A DNA stretch of 8,212 bases from Paracoccaceae bacterium (lineage in GTDB: Bacteria > Pseudomonadota > Alphaproteobacteria > Rhodobacterales > Rhodobacteraceae). The notes beneath the pieces are model-generated. The model did no database searches, was not told the DNA's origin, and saw only the letters and a list, made by a program, of their open reading frames with translations. Of the stretch, positions 1 through 6,085 are shown piece by piece (the first letter of the stretch is position 1; every line of letters starts with the position of its first letter). The stretch is from assembly GCA_003512825.1 (NCBI GenBank), contig DOOI01000176.1:1276-9487 (forward strand), read 5' to 3'. The position numbers were made by a program, and so were the translations under genes.

Positions 1-202
1 CATCGGCCACGCGCGCATGACCAATCCGCTCCAGACCCAGTCGCAACATTGCCTTGCCACCGCGCAAAGCTGTGCCCGCATCGGTCTTGGCAGACAGAAC
101 ATCTCCCGCGCCCATGGACTGAAAACACGCATTCGCCGCCGCGATCAAATCTCCAGATGTGTCCGCCAGCGTTCCATCCAGATCGAAAACAACAGTTCGC
201 AT
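1..202 (-). CDS. gph: HAD-family phosphatase, probably phosphoglycolate phosphatase (N-terminal part only)
   Basis: The first 67 codons are visible; the gene runs off the left edge. The protein begins MRTVVFDLDGTLADTSGDL. This holds HAD motif I (DLDGTL, residues 7-12) with its nucleophilic aspartate and the general acid two residues on. Residues from about 17 start the helical cap typical of Gph/PGMB-type enzymes, with an RGGKAMLRLGL stretch near residue 50. Phosphoglycolate phosphatase removes phosphate from 2-phosphoglycolate, made by Rubisco oxygenation or DNA end repair. The ATG at 202 is preceded by a GAAGGGA ribosome site about 5 nt away, which supports this start. The gene is divergent from glmU. 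The HAD superfamily assignment is firm. The exact substrate is inferred from N-terminal similarity and from my recollection of gph next to glmU in Rhodobacterales. Another small HAD phosphatase is possible. Confidence 0.8.
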   Translation of the reverse strand, partial: MRTVVFDLDGTLADTSGDLIAAANACFQSMGAGDVLSAKTDAGTALRGGKAMLRLGLERIGHARVAD

Positions 203-332
203 TTCATTCCCTTCGGCAATTTTTGGCCATAGCCTGACACACGCGGCAATGAAACTTGATGAATCCCTGACTTGCGCGCCCGCCCTATTCGGTTAAAACG
301 ACGCCGCGCGAAAGCAAAGAGATTTAATAATT
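203..332. promoter_or_regulatory. Divergent intergenic region between gph and glmU
   Basis: These 130 bp must hold the start signals for gph (leftward) and the glmU unit (rightward). Neither promoter is clear. Rightward, TTGCGC at 272-277 and TAAAAC at 294-299 have 16-bp spacing, a poor -35 (3 of 6) with a fair -10 (4 of 6). The 30 bp before glmU are AT-rich compared with their surroundings. The glmU ribosome site is probably AAAGAGA near 316-322. No riboswitch-like structure or strong operator palindrome was found. Confidence 0.4.
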
Positions 333-1682
333 ATGATATCCTTAGTTGTTTTGGCCGCAGGTATGGGAACCCGGATGAATTCCGAGTTGCCAAAGGTCCT
401 CCATAGGCTTGCAGGCGCCCCTTTGCTGCACCACGCGCTCAAATCAGGCGCCCCTCTTTCACCGGGCCGCACCGTGGTTGTCGCAGGCCATGGCGCTGAT
501 CTGGTGGCAAAGGCGGCGCGCGATTGGGATGACACGATCGAAGTCGTGCTTCAAACTGAACAACTGGGCACGGGCCATGCTGTCGATCAGGCGCGGGCCG
601 CACTTGCCGACACCACAGGCGATGTGATCGTTCTTTATGGCGACACGCCTTTTATCCGCCCCGAAACGCTCGAAACCATGATCGCCGCACGCACGCGGGC
701 TGACGTTGTCGTGTTGGGCTTTTCCGCGGCAAACCCAGGGCGTTATGGCCGGCTTGTCACCGCGGGCGAAACGCTGGAACGCATCGTTGAATACAAAGAT
801 GCATCACCTGAAGAACGCGCAATAACTCTCTGTAACTCCGGCGTTATTTGTGCAGACCGTGCAGTCCTGTATGACCTGATCTCCGCGATCACCAATCAAA
901 ATGCCTCGGGCGAATATTACCTCACCGATATGGTCGGTCTGGCCCGTGCGCGCGGGCTCTCCGCCACGGCAGTCACCTGCGACGAGGCCGAAACGCTCGG
1001 CATCAATTCCCGCGCGGAGCTGGCCCAAGCCGAAGCCGCTTTCCAAGCCCGCGCCCGCAGCGAAGCCCAAGACAACGGCGTAACGCTCGTCGCACCGGAC
1101 ACAGTGCATTTTGCCCATGACACACTCTTGGGCCGTGATGCCGTGATAGAACAATTCGTCGTCTTCGGACCGGGTGTCTCGGTCGAATCCGGCGCGATGA
1201 TCCGCGCATTCTCCCATCTCGAAGGGTGTCACGTCGGCCAAGGCGCCGTCGTCGGCCCCTATGCCCGGCTACGTCCGGGGGCCGAGCTCGGGGACGACGC
1301 CCATGTCGGCAATTTTGTCGAAATCAAAAACGCCATTCTCGGGACGGGCGCCAAGGCCAACCACCTCACGTATATCGGCGATGCCGACATTGGCGAGAAA
1401 ACCAATATCGGCGCAGGCACGATCACCTGTAATTACGATGGCGTCATGAAGCACCGCACAACGATTGGCGCGCGGGTTTTCATCGGCTCCAACACGATGC
1501 TCGTTGCTCCGGTTTCCGTGGGCAATGATGCGATGACCGGATCGGGAGCCGTCATTACCAAAAACGTCCCCGACGGCGCATTGGCCTTAGCCCGCGCTCC
1601 GCAAGAAAACAAATTAGGCGCAGCCACAAGATTGTTAGAAATGTTAAAGGCCAAGAAGGCCAAATTGACCAAAGGGACATAA
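333..1682 (+). CDS. glmU: Bifunctional GlcN-1-P acetyltransferase / GlcNAc-1-P uridyltransferase GlmU
   Basis: GlmU acetylates glucosamine-1-phosphate with acetyl-CoA and then joins the product to UTP, giving UDP-GlcNAc for peptidoglycan and lipid A in the cytoplasm. The N-terminal uridyltransferase domain (about 1-225) shows the nucleotide signature LAAGMGTRM (7-15), PKVLH (20-24), GTGHA (79-83), YGDTP (102-106, with the Mg-binding Asp), EYKDA (153-157) and GINSRAEL (223-230). The C-terminal left-handed beta-helix (about 250-430) has hexapeptide repeats, RPGAELGDDAHVGNFVEIKN, NHLTYIGDADIG with the probable catalytic His344, and NIGAGTITCNYDG. Its 449 residues are close to the 456 of the E. 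coli enzyme, so it is complete. The C-terminus is Lys-rich. It is the first gene of an apparent glmU-glmS-alkylation-repair unit, and its stop lies 2 bp before glmS. Confidence 0.97.
   Translation: MISLVVLAAGMGTRMNSELPKVLHRLAGAPLLHHALKSGAPLSPGRTVVVAGHGADLVAKAARDWDDTIEVVLQTEQLGTGHAVDQARAALADTTGDVIVLYGDTPFIRPETLETMIAARTRADVVVLGFSAANPGRYGRLVTAGETLERIVEYKDASPEERAITLCNSGVICADRAVLYDLISAITNQNASGEYYLTDMVGLARARGLSATAVTCDEAETLGINSRAELAQAEAAFQARARSEAQDNGVTLVAPDTVHFAHDTLLGRDAVIEQFVVFGPGVSVESGAMIRAFSHLEGCHVGQGAVVGPYARLRPGAELGDDAHVGNFVEIKNAILGTGAKANHLTYIGDADIGEKTNIGAGTITCNYDGVMKHRTTIGARVFIGSNTMLVAPVSVGNDAMTGSGAVITKNVPDGALALARAPQENKLGAATRLLEMLKAKKAKLTKGT
1671..1677 (+). promoter_or_regulatory. Ribosome binding site of glmS inside the glmU 3' end
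   Basis: AAAGGGA lies 7 nt before the glmS ATG at 1685, within the last codons of glmU. It fixes the glmS start and shows that glmS is translated from the glmU message. No promoter fits in the 2-bp gap. Confidence 0.7.
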
Positions 1683-1684
1683 AA

Positions 1685-3508
1685 ATGTGCGGAATTGTCG
1701 GGGTGCTTGGCACCCATGAGGTCGCCCCCCTGCTCGTAGAAGCCCTCAAACGCCTTGAATATCGCGGCTATGACAGCGCAGGCATCGCCACTGTCAACAA
1801 GGGTCGCCTCGAACGCCGCCGTGCCGTTGGCAAGCTCGTCAATCTCTCTGATCTCTTGGTGCATGATCCTCTCGCGGGCACGTCTGGAATAGGCCACACA
1901 CGCTGGGCCACCCACGGCGCGCCCTCTGTCACCAATGCCCACCCGCACCAATCCGGCCCGGTTGCAGTCGTTCACAACGGGATCATCGAAAATTTCCGCG
2001 AATTGCGCGAGGAACTCGCCCTCAAAGGGCGCACCTTCGTCACGCAAACCGACACCGAAACCGTTGCGCTTCTGGCGCATCAATACATGATCGAAGGCGC
2101 TTCTGCCCGCGACGCCGCCGAGAAAACCATCGCCCGCCTGCATGGGGCCTTTGCACTGGCCTTCCTGTTTGACGGCGAAAGCGACCTGATGATCGCCGCC
2201 CGCAAAGGCAGCCCCTTGGCCATCGGCCATGGCGACGGCGAAATGTATGTTGGCTCCGACGCCATTGCGCTCGCCCCGATGACAGACCGCATCACCTATC
2301 TCGAAGAGGGCGACTGGGCCATTCTTACCCGCACCTCCCTCGAAATCCGCGACGCGAATGGGGCCCTCGCGAACCGCTCGGAACGTCGCATCCAGATCGA
2401 CAACACCCGCGTCGACAAAGGCGGCCACAAACACTTCATGGCCAAGGAAATCGCTGAACAGCCCCGCGTCATCGGCGAGGCCGTCCGCCATTACCTCGAC
2501 CAAAGCGGCGAAAGCATCGTTCTGCCCCAAGGTGACATCGACTTTACCAAAGTGCGCCGCATCGTGATGGTCGCCTGTGGCACCGCCTATTATGCCTGCT
2601 ACACCGCCAAATACTGGTTCGAGCAACTCGCCCGCGTCCCTGTCGAAATCGATGTCGCCTCGGAATTCCGCTACCGCGAACCCCCAATCGAAGAAGGCAC
2701 CCTCGCCATTTTCGTCTCACAATCGGGCGAAACCGCCGACACGCTGGCCGCATTGCGCTATTGCCGCGACAAGGCCCAAAGCATTGTCGCCGTGGTCAAT
2801 GTCCCCGAAAGCTCTATCGCCCGCGAAAGCGACCTTGCCCTGCCGATCCATGCAGGCACCGAAATCGGTGTCGCTTCCACAAAGGCCTTTACCTGCCAGC
2901 TGACTGTTTTGCTCATGCTGTCCCTCAAAGCCGCAGAACAACGCAAGGCCATGGAGGCACCAGAGCGCATCCGCCTTCTGTCGGCGCTGCGCGGCTTGCC
3001 CTCCACCCTCGTCGCCGGACTGGAAATCAACGCCGCCACCGAAAGCCTGTCGCGCAAACTGGCCGAAGCCCAAGACGTGCTCTTTCTCGGACGCGGCCCG
3101 ATGTATCCCCTCGCGCTCGAAGCTGCCCTCAAACTCAAAGAAATCAGCTACATCCACGCCGAAGCCTATGCCTCGGGCGAGCTGAAACACGGGCCTATCG
3201 CGCTCATTGATAGCAAGATGCCCGTCATTGTCATGGCCCCCCGCGACGCGCTTTTCGACAAGACCGTCTCCAATATGCAAGAAGTCATGGCGCGCGGCGG
3301 CAAAGTCGTGCTCGTCACTGATACCGAAGGACGGGTTGAAGCAGGCGAAGGCGTGTGGGAAACGATCATCATGCCGCGCGTAGACCCGGTGCTCGCACCG
3401 ATCCTCTATGCCATCCCGGCCCAACTCATCGCCTATCATACGGCCATTGCCAAAGGAACTGACGTGGACCAACCGCGCAACCTCGCCAAATCGGTCACTG
3501 TCGAATGA
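1685..3508 (+). CDS. glmS: Glutamine-fructose-6-phosphate aminotransferase (isomerizing) GlmS
   Basis: GlmS converts fructose-6-phosphate and glutamine to glucosamine-6-phosphate and glutamate, the committed step to UDP-GlcNAc. The N-terminal glutaminase domain begins MCGIVGVLGTHE. Cys2 becomes the N-terminal nucleophile once Met is removed. Further glutaminase motifs are HTRWATHG (71-78), TNAHPH (83-88), HNG (97-99) and TDTE (122-125). HKHFMAKEI (248-256) leads into two SIS isomerase domains, with ACGTAYYA (297-304), SQSGETADT (345-353) and ASTKAFTCQ (397-405). The second SIS domain has EISYIHAEAYASGELKHGP, and the protein ends in the family's hallmark PRNLAKSVTVE tail. Its 607 residues match the usual length of about 609. 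No glmS ribozyme lies upstream; expression appears to be through the glmU transcript. The stop overlaps the next gene's start by 4 bp. Confidence 0.98.
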   Translation: MCGIVGVLGTHEVAPLLVEALKRLEYRGYDSAGIATVNKGRLERRRAVGKLVNLSDLLVHDPLAGTSGIGHTRWATHGAPSVTNAHPHQSGPVAVVHNGIIENFRELREELALKGRTFVTQTDTETVALLAHQYMIEGASARDAAEKTIARLHGAFALAFLFDGESDLMIAARKGSPLAIGHGDGEMYVGSDAIALAPMTDRITYLEEGDWAILTRTSLEIRDANGALANRSERRIQIDNTRVDKGGHKHFMAKEIAEQPRVIGEAVRHYLDQSGESIVLPQGDIDFTKVRRIVMVACGTAYYACYTAKYWFEQLARVPVEIDVASEFRYREPPIEEGTLAIFVSQSGETADTLAALRYCRDKAQSIVAVVNVPESSIARESDLALPIHAGTEIGVASTKAFTCQLTVLLMLSLKAAEQRKAMEAPERIRLLSALRGLPSTLVAGLEINAATESLSRKLAEAQDVLFLGRGPMYPLALEAALKLKEISYIHAEAYASGELKHGPIALIDSKMPVIVMAPRDALFDKTVSNMQEVMARGGKVVLVTDTEGRVEAGEGVWETIIMPRVDPVLAPILYAIPAQLIAYHTAIAKGTDVDQPRNLAKSVTVE

Positions 3509-4281
3509 CGCTGGACGAAGCTCTCGCTACCCTCACGGCCGCCGCTGAACCGGGCCGCGCGGAAGGAATGCAAGCCTATCACAAAGTGCCGCGCCCCTAT
3601 CTGGGCCTGCCCAATCCTGCGATCAACGACATCTCGGAAGGGTGGCGCAAAACCCTGAGCCTTGAAGAGCGGCTATCGCTCGCCGAAGCCTTGTGGAACA
3701 CCAATATCTTCGAGGCGCGGATTGCGGCCGCCAAACTCCTTACCCAAGCCCGCATTCGTCCGGATGGGGCGGTCTGGGCATTGATCACGTCTTGGCTCCC
3801 GGATCTCGATAGCTGGGCCATTGCCGATCATGCCATGATGGCAGGCCAACGCCGCGTCACAGCCGATCTGGCGCGGATCGATGAGGTAGAGACCTGGACC
3901 AAGGGCGAAAGCCATTGGATCCGCCGCGCTGCGATGGTCATTACCCTGCCCTTCACCAAACAAAACTTTCCCAGCCCCGCTGAAATCGCCGTGCGCGAAC
4001 GCGTCATGGGCTGGGCGGCAGATTATGTTCGCGATCCAGAATGGTTCATTCAAAAATCTGTGGCTTGGTGGCTGCGCGAGCTCTCCAAACACGACCCTGA
4101 ACGCGTGGTCTATTTCTTGCAAAATCACGCCAAGTTCATGAAGCCCTTCGCACGGCGCGAAGCCGAGAAGTTTCTTACCCTAGGCGCAGCACAGCCCGCC
4201 GGCACATCGGGCGCACAGCCCGCCGCCACACCGGGCGCTGCCCTTCCGCAGGTCGAGAACGAAATCGAAACCGACGCCTGA
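3505..4281 (+). CDS. AlkD-like DNA alkylation repair protein (HEAT-repeat glycosylase family)
   Basis: This resembles the DNA alkylation repair family typified by Bacillus cereus AlkD, an all-helical HEAT-like glycosylase that excises alkylated purines without flipping the base. Residues known in AlkD appear at matching spacing: Trp104 and Asp108 in DSWAIADH (AlkD Trp109/Asp113), Arg141 in HWIRRAAMV (AlkD Arg148), and Trp188 in KSVAWWLRE (AlkD Trp187). All the catalytic-cleft residues therefore seem present. The N-terminus, with EPGRAEGMQAYHKVPR, supports the ATG at 3505. That ATG overlaps the glmS stop as ATGA and has no clear ribosome site, so translation is probably coupled to glmS. The helical core ends near residue 225. 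A roughly 33-residue Ala/Pro/Gly tail follows, encoded partly by two 24-bp repeats. The family call is confident; the lesion is inferred from AlkD. Confidence 0.85.
   Translation: MTLDEALATLTAAAEPGRAEGMQAYHKVPRPYLGLPNPAINDISEGWRKTLSLEERLSLAEALWNTNIFEARIAAAKLLTQARIRPDGAVWALITSWLPDLDSWAIADHAMMAGQRRVTADLARIDEVETWTKGESHWIRRAAMVITLPFTKQNFPSPAEIAVRERVMGWAADYVRDPEWFIQKSVAWWLRELSKHDPERVVYFLQNHAKFMKPFARREAEKFLTLGAAQPAGTSGAQPAATPGAALPQVENEIETDA
4189..4236 (+). repeat. Two tandem 24-bp imperfect repeats in the tail of the alkylation repair gene
   Basis: Copy one (4189-4212) and copy two (4213-4236) start with the same 12 bases, GCACAGCCCGCC, and end in CGGGC. They match at 22 of 24 positions. Each encodes an eight-residue unit, roughly AQPAGTSG then AQPAATPG. 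The period is a multiple of three, so gain or loss of a unit keeps the frame. This probably arose by slippage and forms a flexible C-terminal extension outside the enzyme core. Confidence 0.85.
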
Positions 4282-4283
4282 TC

Positions 4284-4796
4284 TTATTCGGCAAACACCT
4301 CAAGCGTTGGCAAATCCGTTAAGGAAACATCAAGGAGCCGCATCGCCGCAAGCGAAAGGCGGCTCCCGGCCCCACTGGCCCCTGCAATAGGCAAAAGCTC
4401 CAATTGCACCGCTTTACCCGTGAGCGGGTTCACCACCCGGCCCTTCGAAGGTGCAGAAACCAAAGGGGTTTCCAACCAAAACCCGGGCTTGGACGGGTCT
4501 CCGAGCGATGCCACGGTCTGCCCCAAAGCGCGCCCAGCCGAAGGAGCTTGGGGGGCGACGACGGCCGCGACGCGATCCGCCTTCGAGGTGGTATCAAACT
4601 GCTCTGCGGTGCGCGCATTCTGTGGCGGTCTTGGTGGTGGCGGCGTTGGTAGGGTCTGCGCCCCAGCCGCCTCTGACGCTGCAGGGACCACGGGGACTGC
4701 CTGAGATACTGGCGCAGCCTTCTGCCGCAGCGGAAAAACTCCGCACCCAGACAGCAACGACACCCCAACGAAAAACCAAATCACCATTTTAATCAT
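4284..4796 (-). CDS. Predicted lipoprotein with Pro/Ala-rich linker and conserved C-terminal domain, function unknown
   Basis: The first 18 residues form a lipoprotein signal peptide: Lys3, a hydrophobic stretch [11 protein letters not shown], then the lipobox LLSGC with Cys18 as the lipidation site. Gly19 follows, not Asp, so inner-membrane retention by the +2 rule is not indicated. Residues 25-60 are an Ala/Pro/Val linker containing [11 protein letters not shown] more ordered C-terminal part (about 90-170) contains [35 protein letters not shown] and [21 protein letters not shown] do not recognise a proven function. Similar Rhodobacterales proteins are, from memory, sometimes labelled D-galactarate dehydratase, and nothing seen here supports that. 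The C-terminal pattern faintly recalls an RlpA-type double-psi barrel. Its start is chosen because starting at Met4 would lose the only positive charge before the hydrophobic core. It ends 2 bp from the convergent alkylation repair gene. Confidence 0.75.
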   Translation of the reverse strand: MIKMVIWFFVGVSLLSGCGVFPLRQKAAPVSQAVPVVPAASEAAGAQTLPTPPPPRPPQNARTAEQFDTTSKADRVAAVVAPQAPSAGRALGQTVASLGDPSKPGFWLETPLVSAPSKGRVVNPLTGKAVQLELLPIAGASGAGSRLSLAAMRLLDVSLTDLPTLEVFAE

Positions 4797-4877
4797 GGCC
4801 TGAATCTAGCGCTCTGCCTGCGCGCACGCAATGCTTCCCCTCTTGCCCAAAACGCAGAGCCGCCCTACCCTCTGCCC
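4797..4877. promoter_or_regulatory. Divergent promoter region of the lipoprotein gene and moaA
   Basis: Both genes must start from these 81 bp. Leftward, TTGCGT (plus-strand positions 4826-4831) and TAGATT (4803-4808) are spaced 17 bp apart. Rightward, TTGCCC (4843-4848) and TACCCT (4866-4871) are also spaced 17 bp apart. Matches to the sigma-70 consensus are 3 and 4 of 6 leftward, and 4 and 3 of 6 rightward, so both are weak. In each case only 6 nt separate the -10 box from the ATG, which would put transcription starts at or next to the start codons. The gap is too small for a Moco riboswitch. A 7-bp inverted repeat (GCTCTGC 4811-4817, GCAGAGC 4854-4860) is present but may be chance. Confidence 0.35.
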
Positions 4878-5882
4878 ATGACACATACTTTGATAGATCC
4901 GTTCCAACGCGCCATCACTTACCTCCGCGTCTCCGTCACGGACCGCTGCGATTTCCGCTGCGTCTATTGCATGTCGGAGAACATGACTTTTCTGCCAAAG
5001 AAGGACTTGTTGACGCTCGAAGAACTTGATCGCCTGTGCTCCTCCTTTATCCGCCTTGGCGTCGAAAAGCTGCGGATCACGGGGGGCGAGCCCTTGGTTC
5101 GCAAAGGCATCATGACGTTTTTTGACGCCATGTCGGCCCATCTGGCCAAAGGGACGCTCAAAGAACTGACCCTCACCACCAATGGCTCGCAACTCGACCG
5201 CTTCGCAGCAGATCTGGCCAATTGCGGGGTGCGCCGGATCAACGTGTCCCTAGACACGCTCGACGACAAGAAATTCGCCGACATCACCCGTTGGGGCCGA
5301 CTGCCGCAGGTCATCAAGGGCATTGATGCCGCCCAAAAGGCGGGCTTGCGCGTCAAGATCAACGCCGTGGCGCTGAAAGGTTTCAACGAGGACGAGCTTT
5401 TCACTCTGCAAGAGTGGTGCGCCTCACGCGATATGGACCTGACATGGATCGAAGTGATGCCTATGGGCGATATCGGCAATGAAGATCGGCTGGATCAATT
5501 CTGGTCACTCAAGGATCTCCGCAGCAGATTGGCCAACCAGTTCACTGTGACCGACCTCGCAGAACGCAGCGGCGGCCCAGCCCGCTATGTGCGGATCGAA
5601 GAGACCGGTCAGAAAATCGGTTTCATCACGCCGCTCTCGCATAATTTTTGCGAAAGCTGCAATCGCGTGCGGATCACCTGCACTGGCGAGATTTATACCT
5701 GCCTCGGGCAAGAAGGTCACTCAGACTTGCGGGCGCCCCTTCGCACCAGTGATGATGACGCTGTGCTCGAGACGGCCATCCGCGCAGCGATCGGCCTCAA
5801 ACCAAAAGGGCATGATTTCGACTATTCCCGCCAAGACGTCTCTGGCCGCGTCAGCCGCCACATGAGCCACACAGGGGGCTGA
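4878..5882 (+). CDS. moaA: GTP 3',8-cyclase MoaA (molybdenum cofactor biosynthesis, radical SAM)
   Basis: MoaA uses S-adenosylmethionine and two 4Fe-4S clusters to cyclise GTP to 3',8-cyclo-GTP, which MoaC turns into cyclic pyranopterin monophosphate. The radical SAM cluster motif is Cys24-x3-Cys28-x2-Cys31 in [12 protein letters not shown]. The SAM-contacting GGEP is at 69-72 in [10 protein letters not shown]. The second, GTP-binding cluster is Cys258-x2-Cys261-x13-Cys275 in [21 protein letters not shown]. The protein ends RHMSHTGG, with the C-terminal Gly-Gly pair needed for activity in characterised MoaA. The length of 334 residues is normal and no key residue is missing. No moaC, moaD, moaE or mog partner is in the window. 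No Shine-Dalgarno-like stretch precedes the ATG. Transcription ends at the hairpin beginning 38 nt after the stop. Confidence 0.97.
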   Translation: MTHTLIDPFQRAITYLRVSVTDRCDFRCVYCMSENMTFLPKKDLLTLEELDRLCSSFIRLGVEKLRITGGEPLVRKGIMTFFDAMSAHLAKGTLKELTLTTNGSQLDRFAADLANCGVRRINVSLDTLDDKKFADITRWGRLPQVIKGIDAAQKAGLRVKINAVALKGFNEDELFTLQEWCASRDMDLTWIEVMPMGDIGNEDRLDQFWSLKDLRSRLANQFTVTDLAERSGGPARYVRIEETGQKIGFITPLSHNFCESCNRVRITCTGEIYTCLGQEGHSDLRAPLRTSDDDAVLETAIRAAIGLKPKGHDFDYSRQDVSGRVSRHMSHTGG

Positions 5883-5919
5883 TACGCGCAGCTGATGCTG
5901 GCGGCTCATCCGTAGAAAC

Positions 5920-5946
5920 AAAAAGGGGGGCGCCGCCCCCCTTTTT
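5920..5946. terminator. Bidirectional intrinsic terminator after moaA
   Basis: A 12-bp perfect stem closes a 3-nt GCC loop: five A-T pairs (A5920-5924 with T5942-5946), six G-C pairs (G5925-5930 with C5936-5941) and C5931-G5935. The GC-rich core is followed by five T on the plus strand. On the minus strand it is followed by TTTTTGTTTC. It should therefore stop transcripts from moaA (stop 38 nt upstream) and from the convergent M20 operon (stop 140 nt away). Confidence 0.93.
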
Positions 5947-6085
5947 CTTCGCCATTGGCTCCCCGAAACATTTTCCCAAGAGAAAATATCAGGAGCAATC
6001 CTGACCGCCCGGTCGTGTTTGCGTCATGACGCAAACCAGACGCGAAACATACGCAAATCATACGTTGAATTTGCGCGATTTCGTC
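5947..6085. other. Convergent intergenic stretch rich in dyads
   Basis: There is no convincing gene here. It holds a run of inverted repeats: ATTTTC/GAAAAT (5970-5975 with 5982-5987), TCAGGA-GCAA-TCCTGA (5989-6004, a 6-bp stem on a GNRA-type tetraloop in plus-strand RNA), GACC/GGTC (6003-6006 with 6011-6014), the 20-bp palindrome at 6017-6036, and CGCAAAT/ATTTGCG (6052-6058 with 6069-6075). It follows the M20 stop on the minus strand, so in that transcript it would be a structured 3' untranslated region. It could instead be a protein-binding locus. Confidence 0.6.
6017..6036. repeat. 20-bp perfect palindrome GTTTGCGTCATGACGCAAAC
   Basis: Both halves match with no mismatch and no spacer, and symmetry stops at the next base on each side. 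As RNA it would fold as an 8-bp stem with a CATG loop, but no T-run follows on either strand, so it is not a normal terminator. The form suits a dimeric DNA-binding protein. Two further ACGCAAA-like half-sites lie next to it, 11 bp apart. Confidence 0.85.

Noticed and set aside
202..254. Inverted repeat TTTCATT / AATGAAA flanking the gph leader
   Set aside because: The arms are 7 bp and far apart, one arm overlaps the gph start codon, and an AT-rich 7-mer pair like this is easily chance.
1640..1690. Possible glmS ribozyme before glmS
   Set aside because: The gap to glmU is 2 bp and the upstream sequence is glmU coding. The ribozyme is known mainly from Firmicutes and none of its core could fit.
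1433..2626. A 397-codon open frame on the minus strand, opposite glmU and glmS
   Set aside because: It lies antisense to two certain housekeeping genes, spans their junction, and shows no domain, signal or ribosome site. The same reasoning removes the 251-codon minus frame at 2717-3472.
4797..4877. Possible Moco riboswitch before moaA
   Set aside because: The region is only 81 bp, shorter than the known motif, and I see no multi-stem architecture in it.
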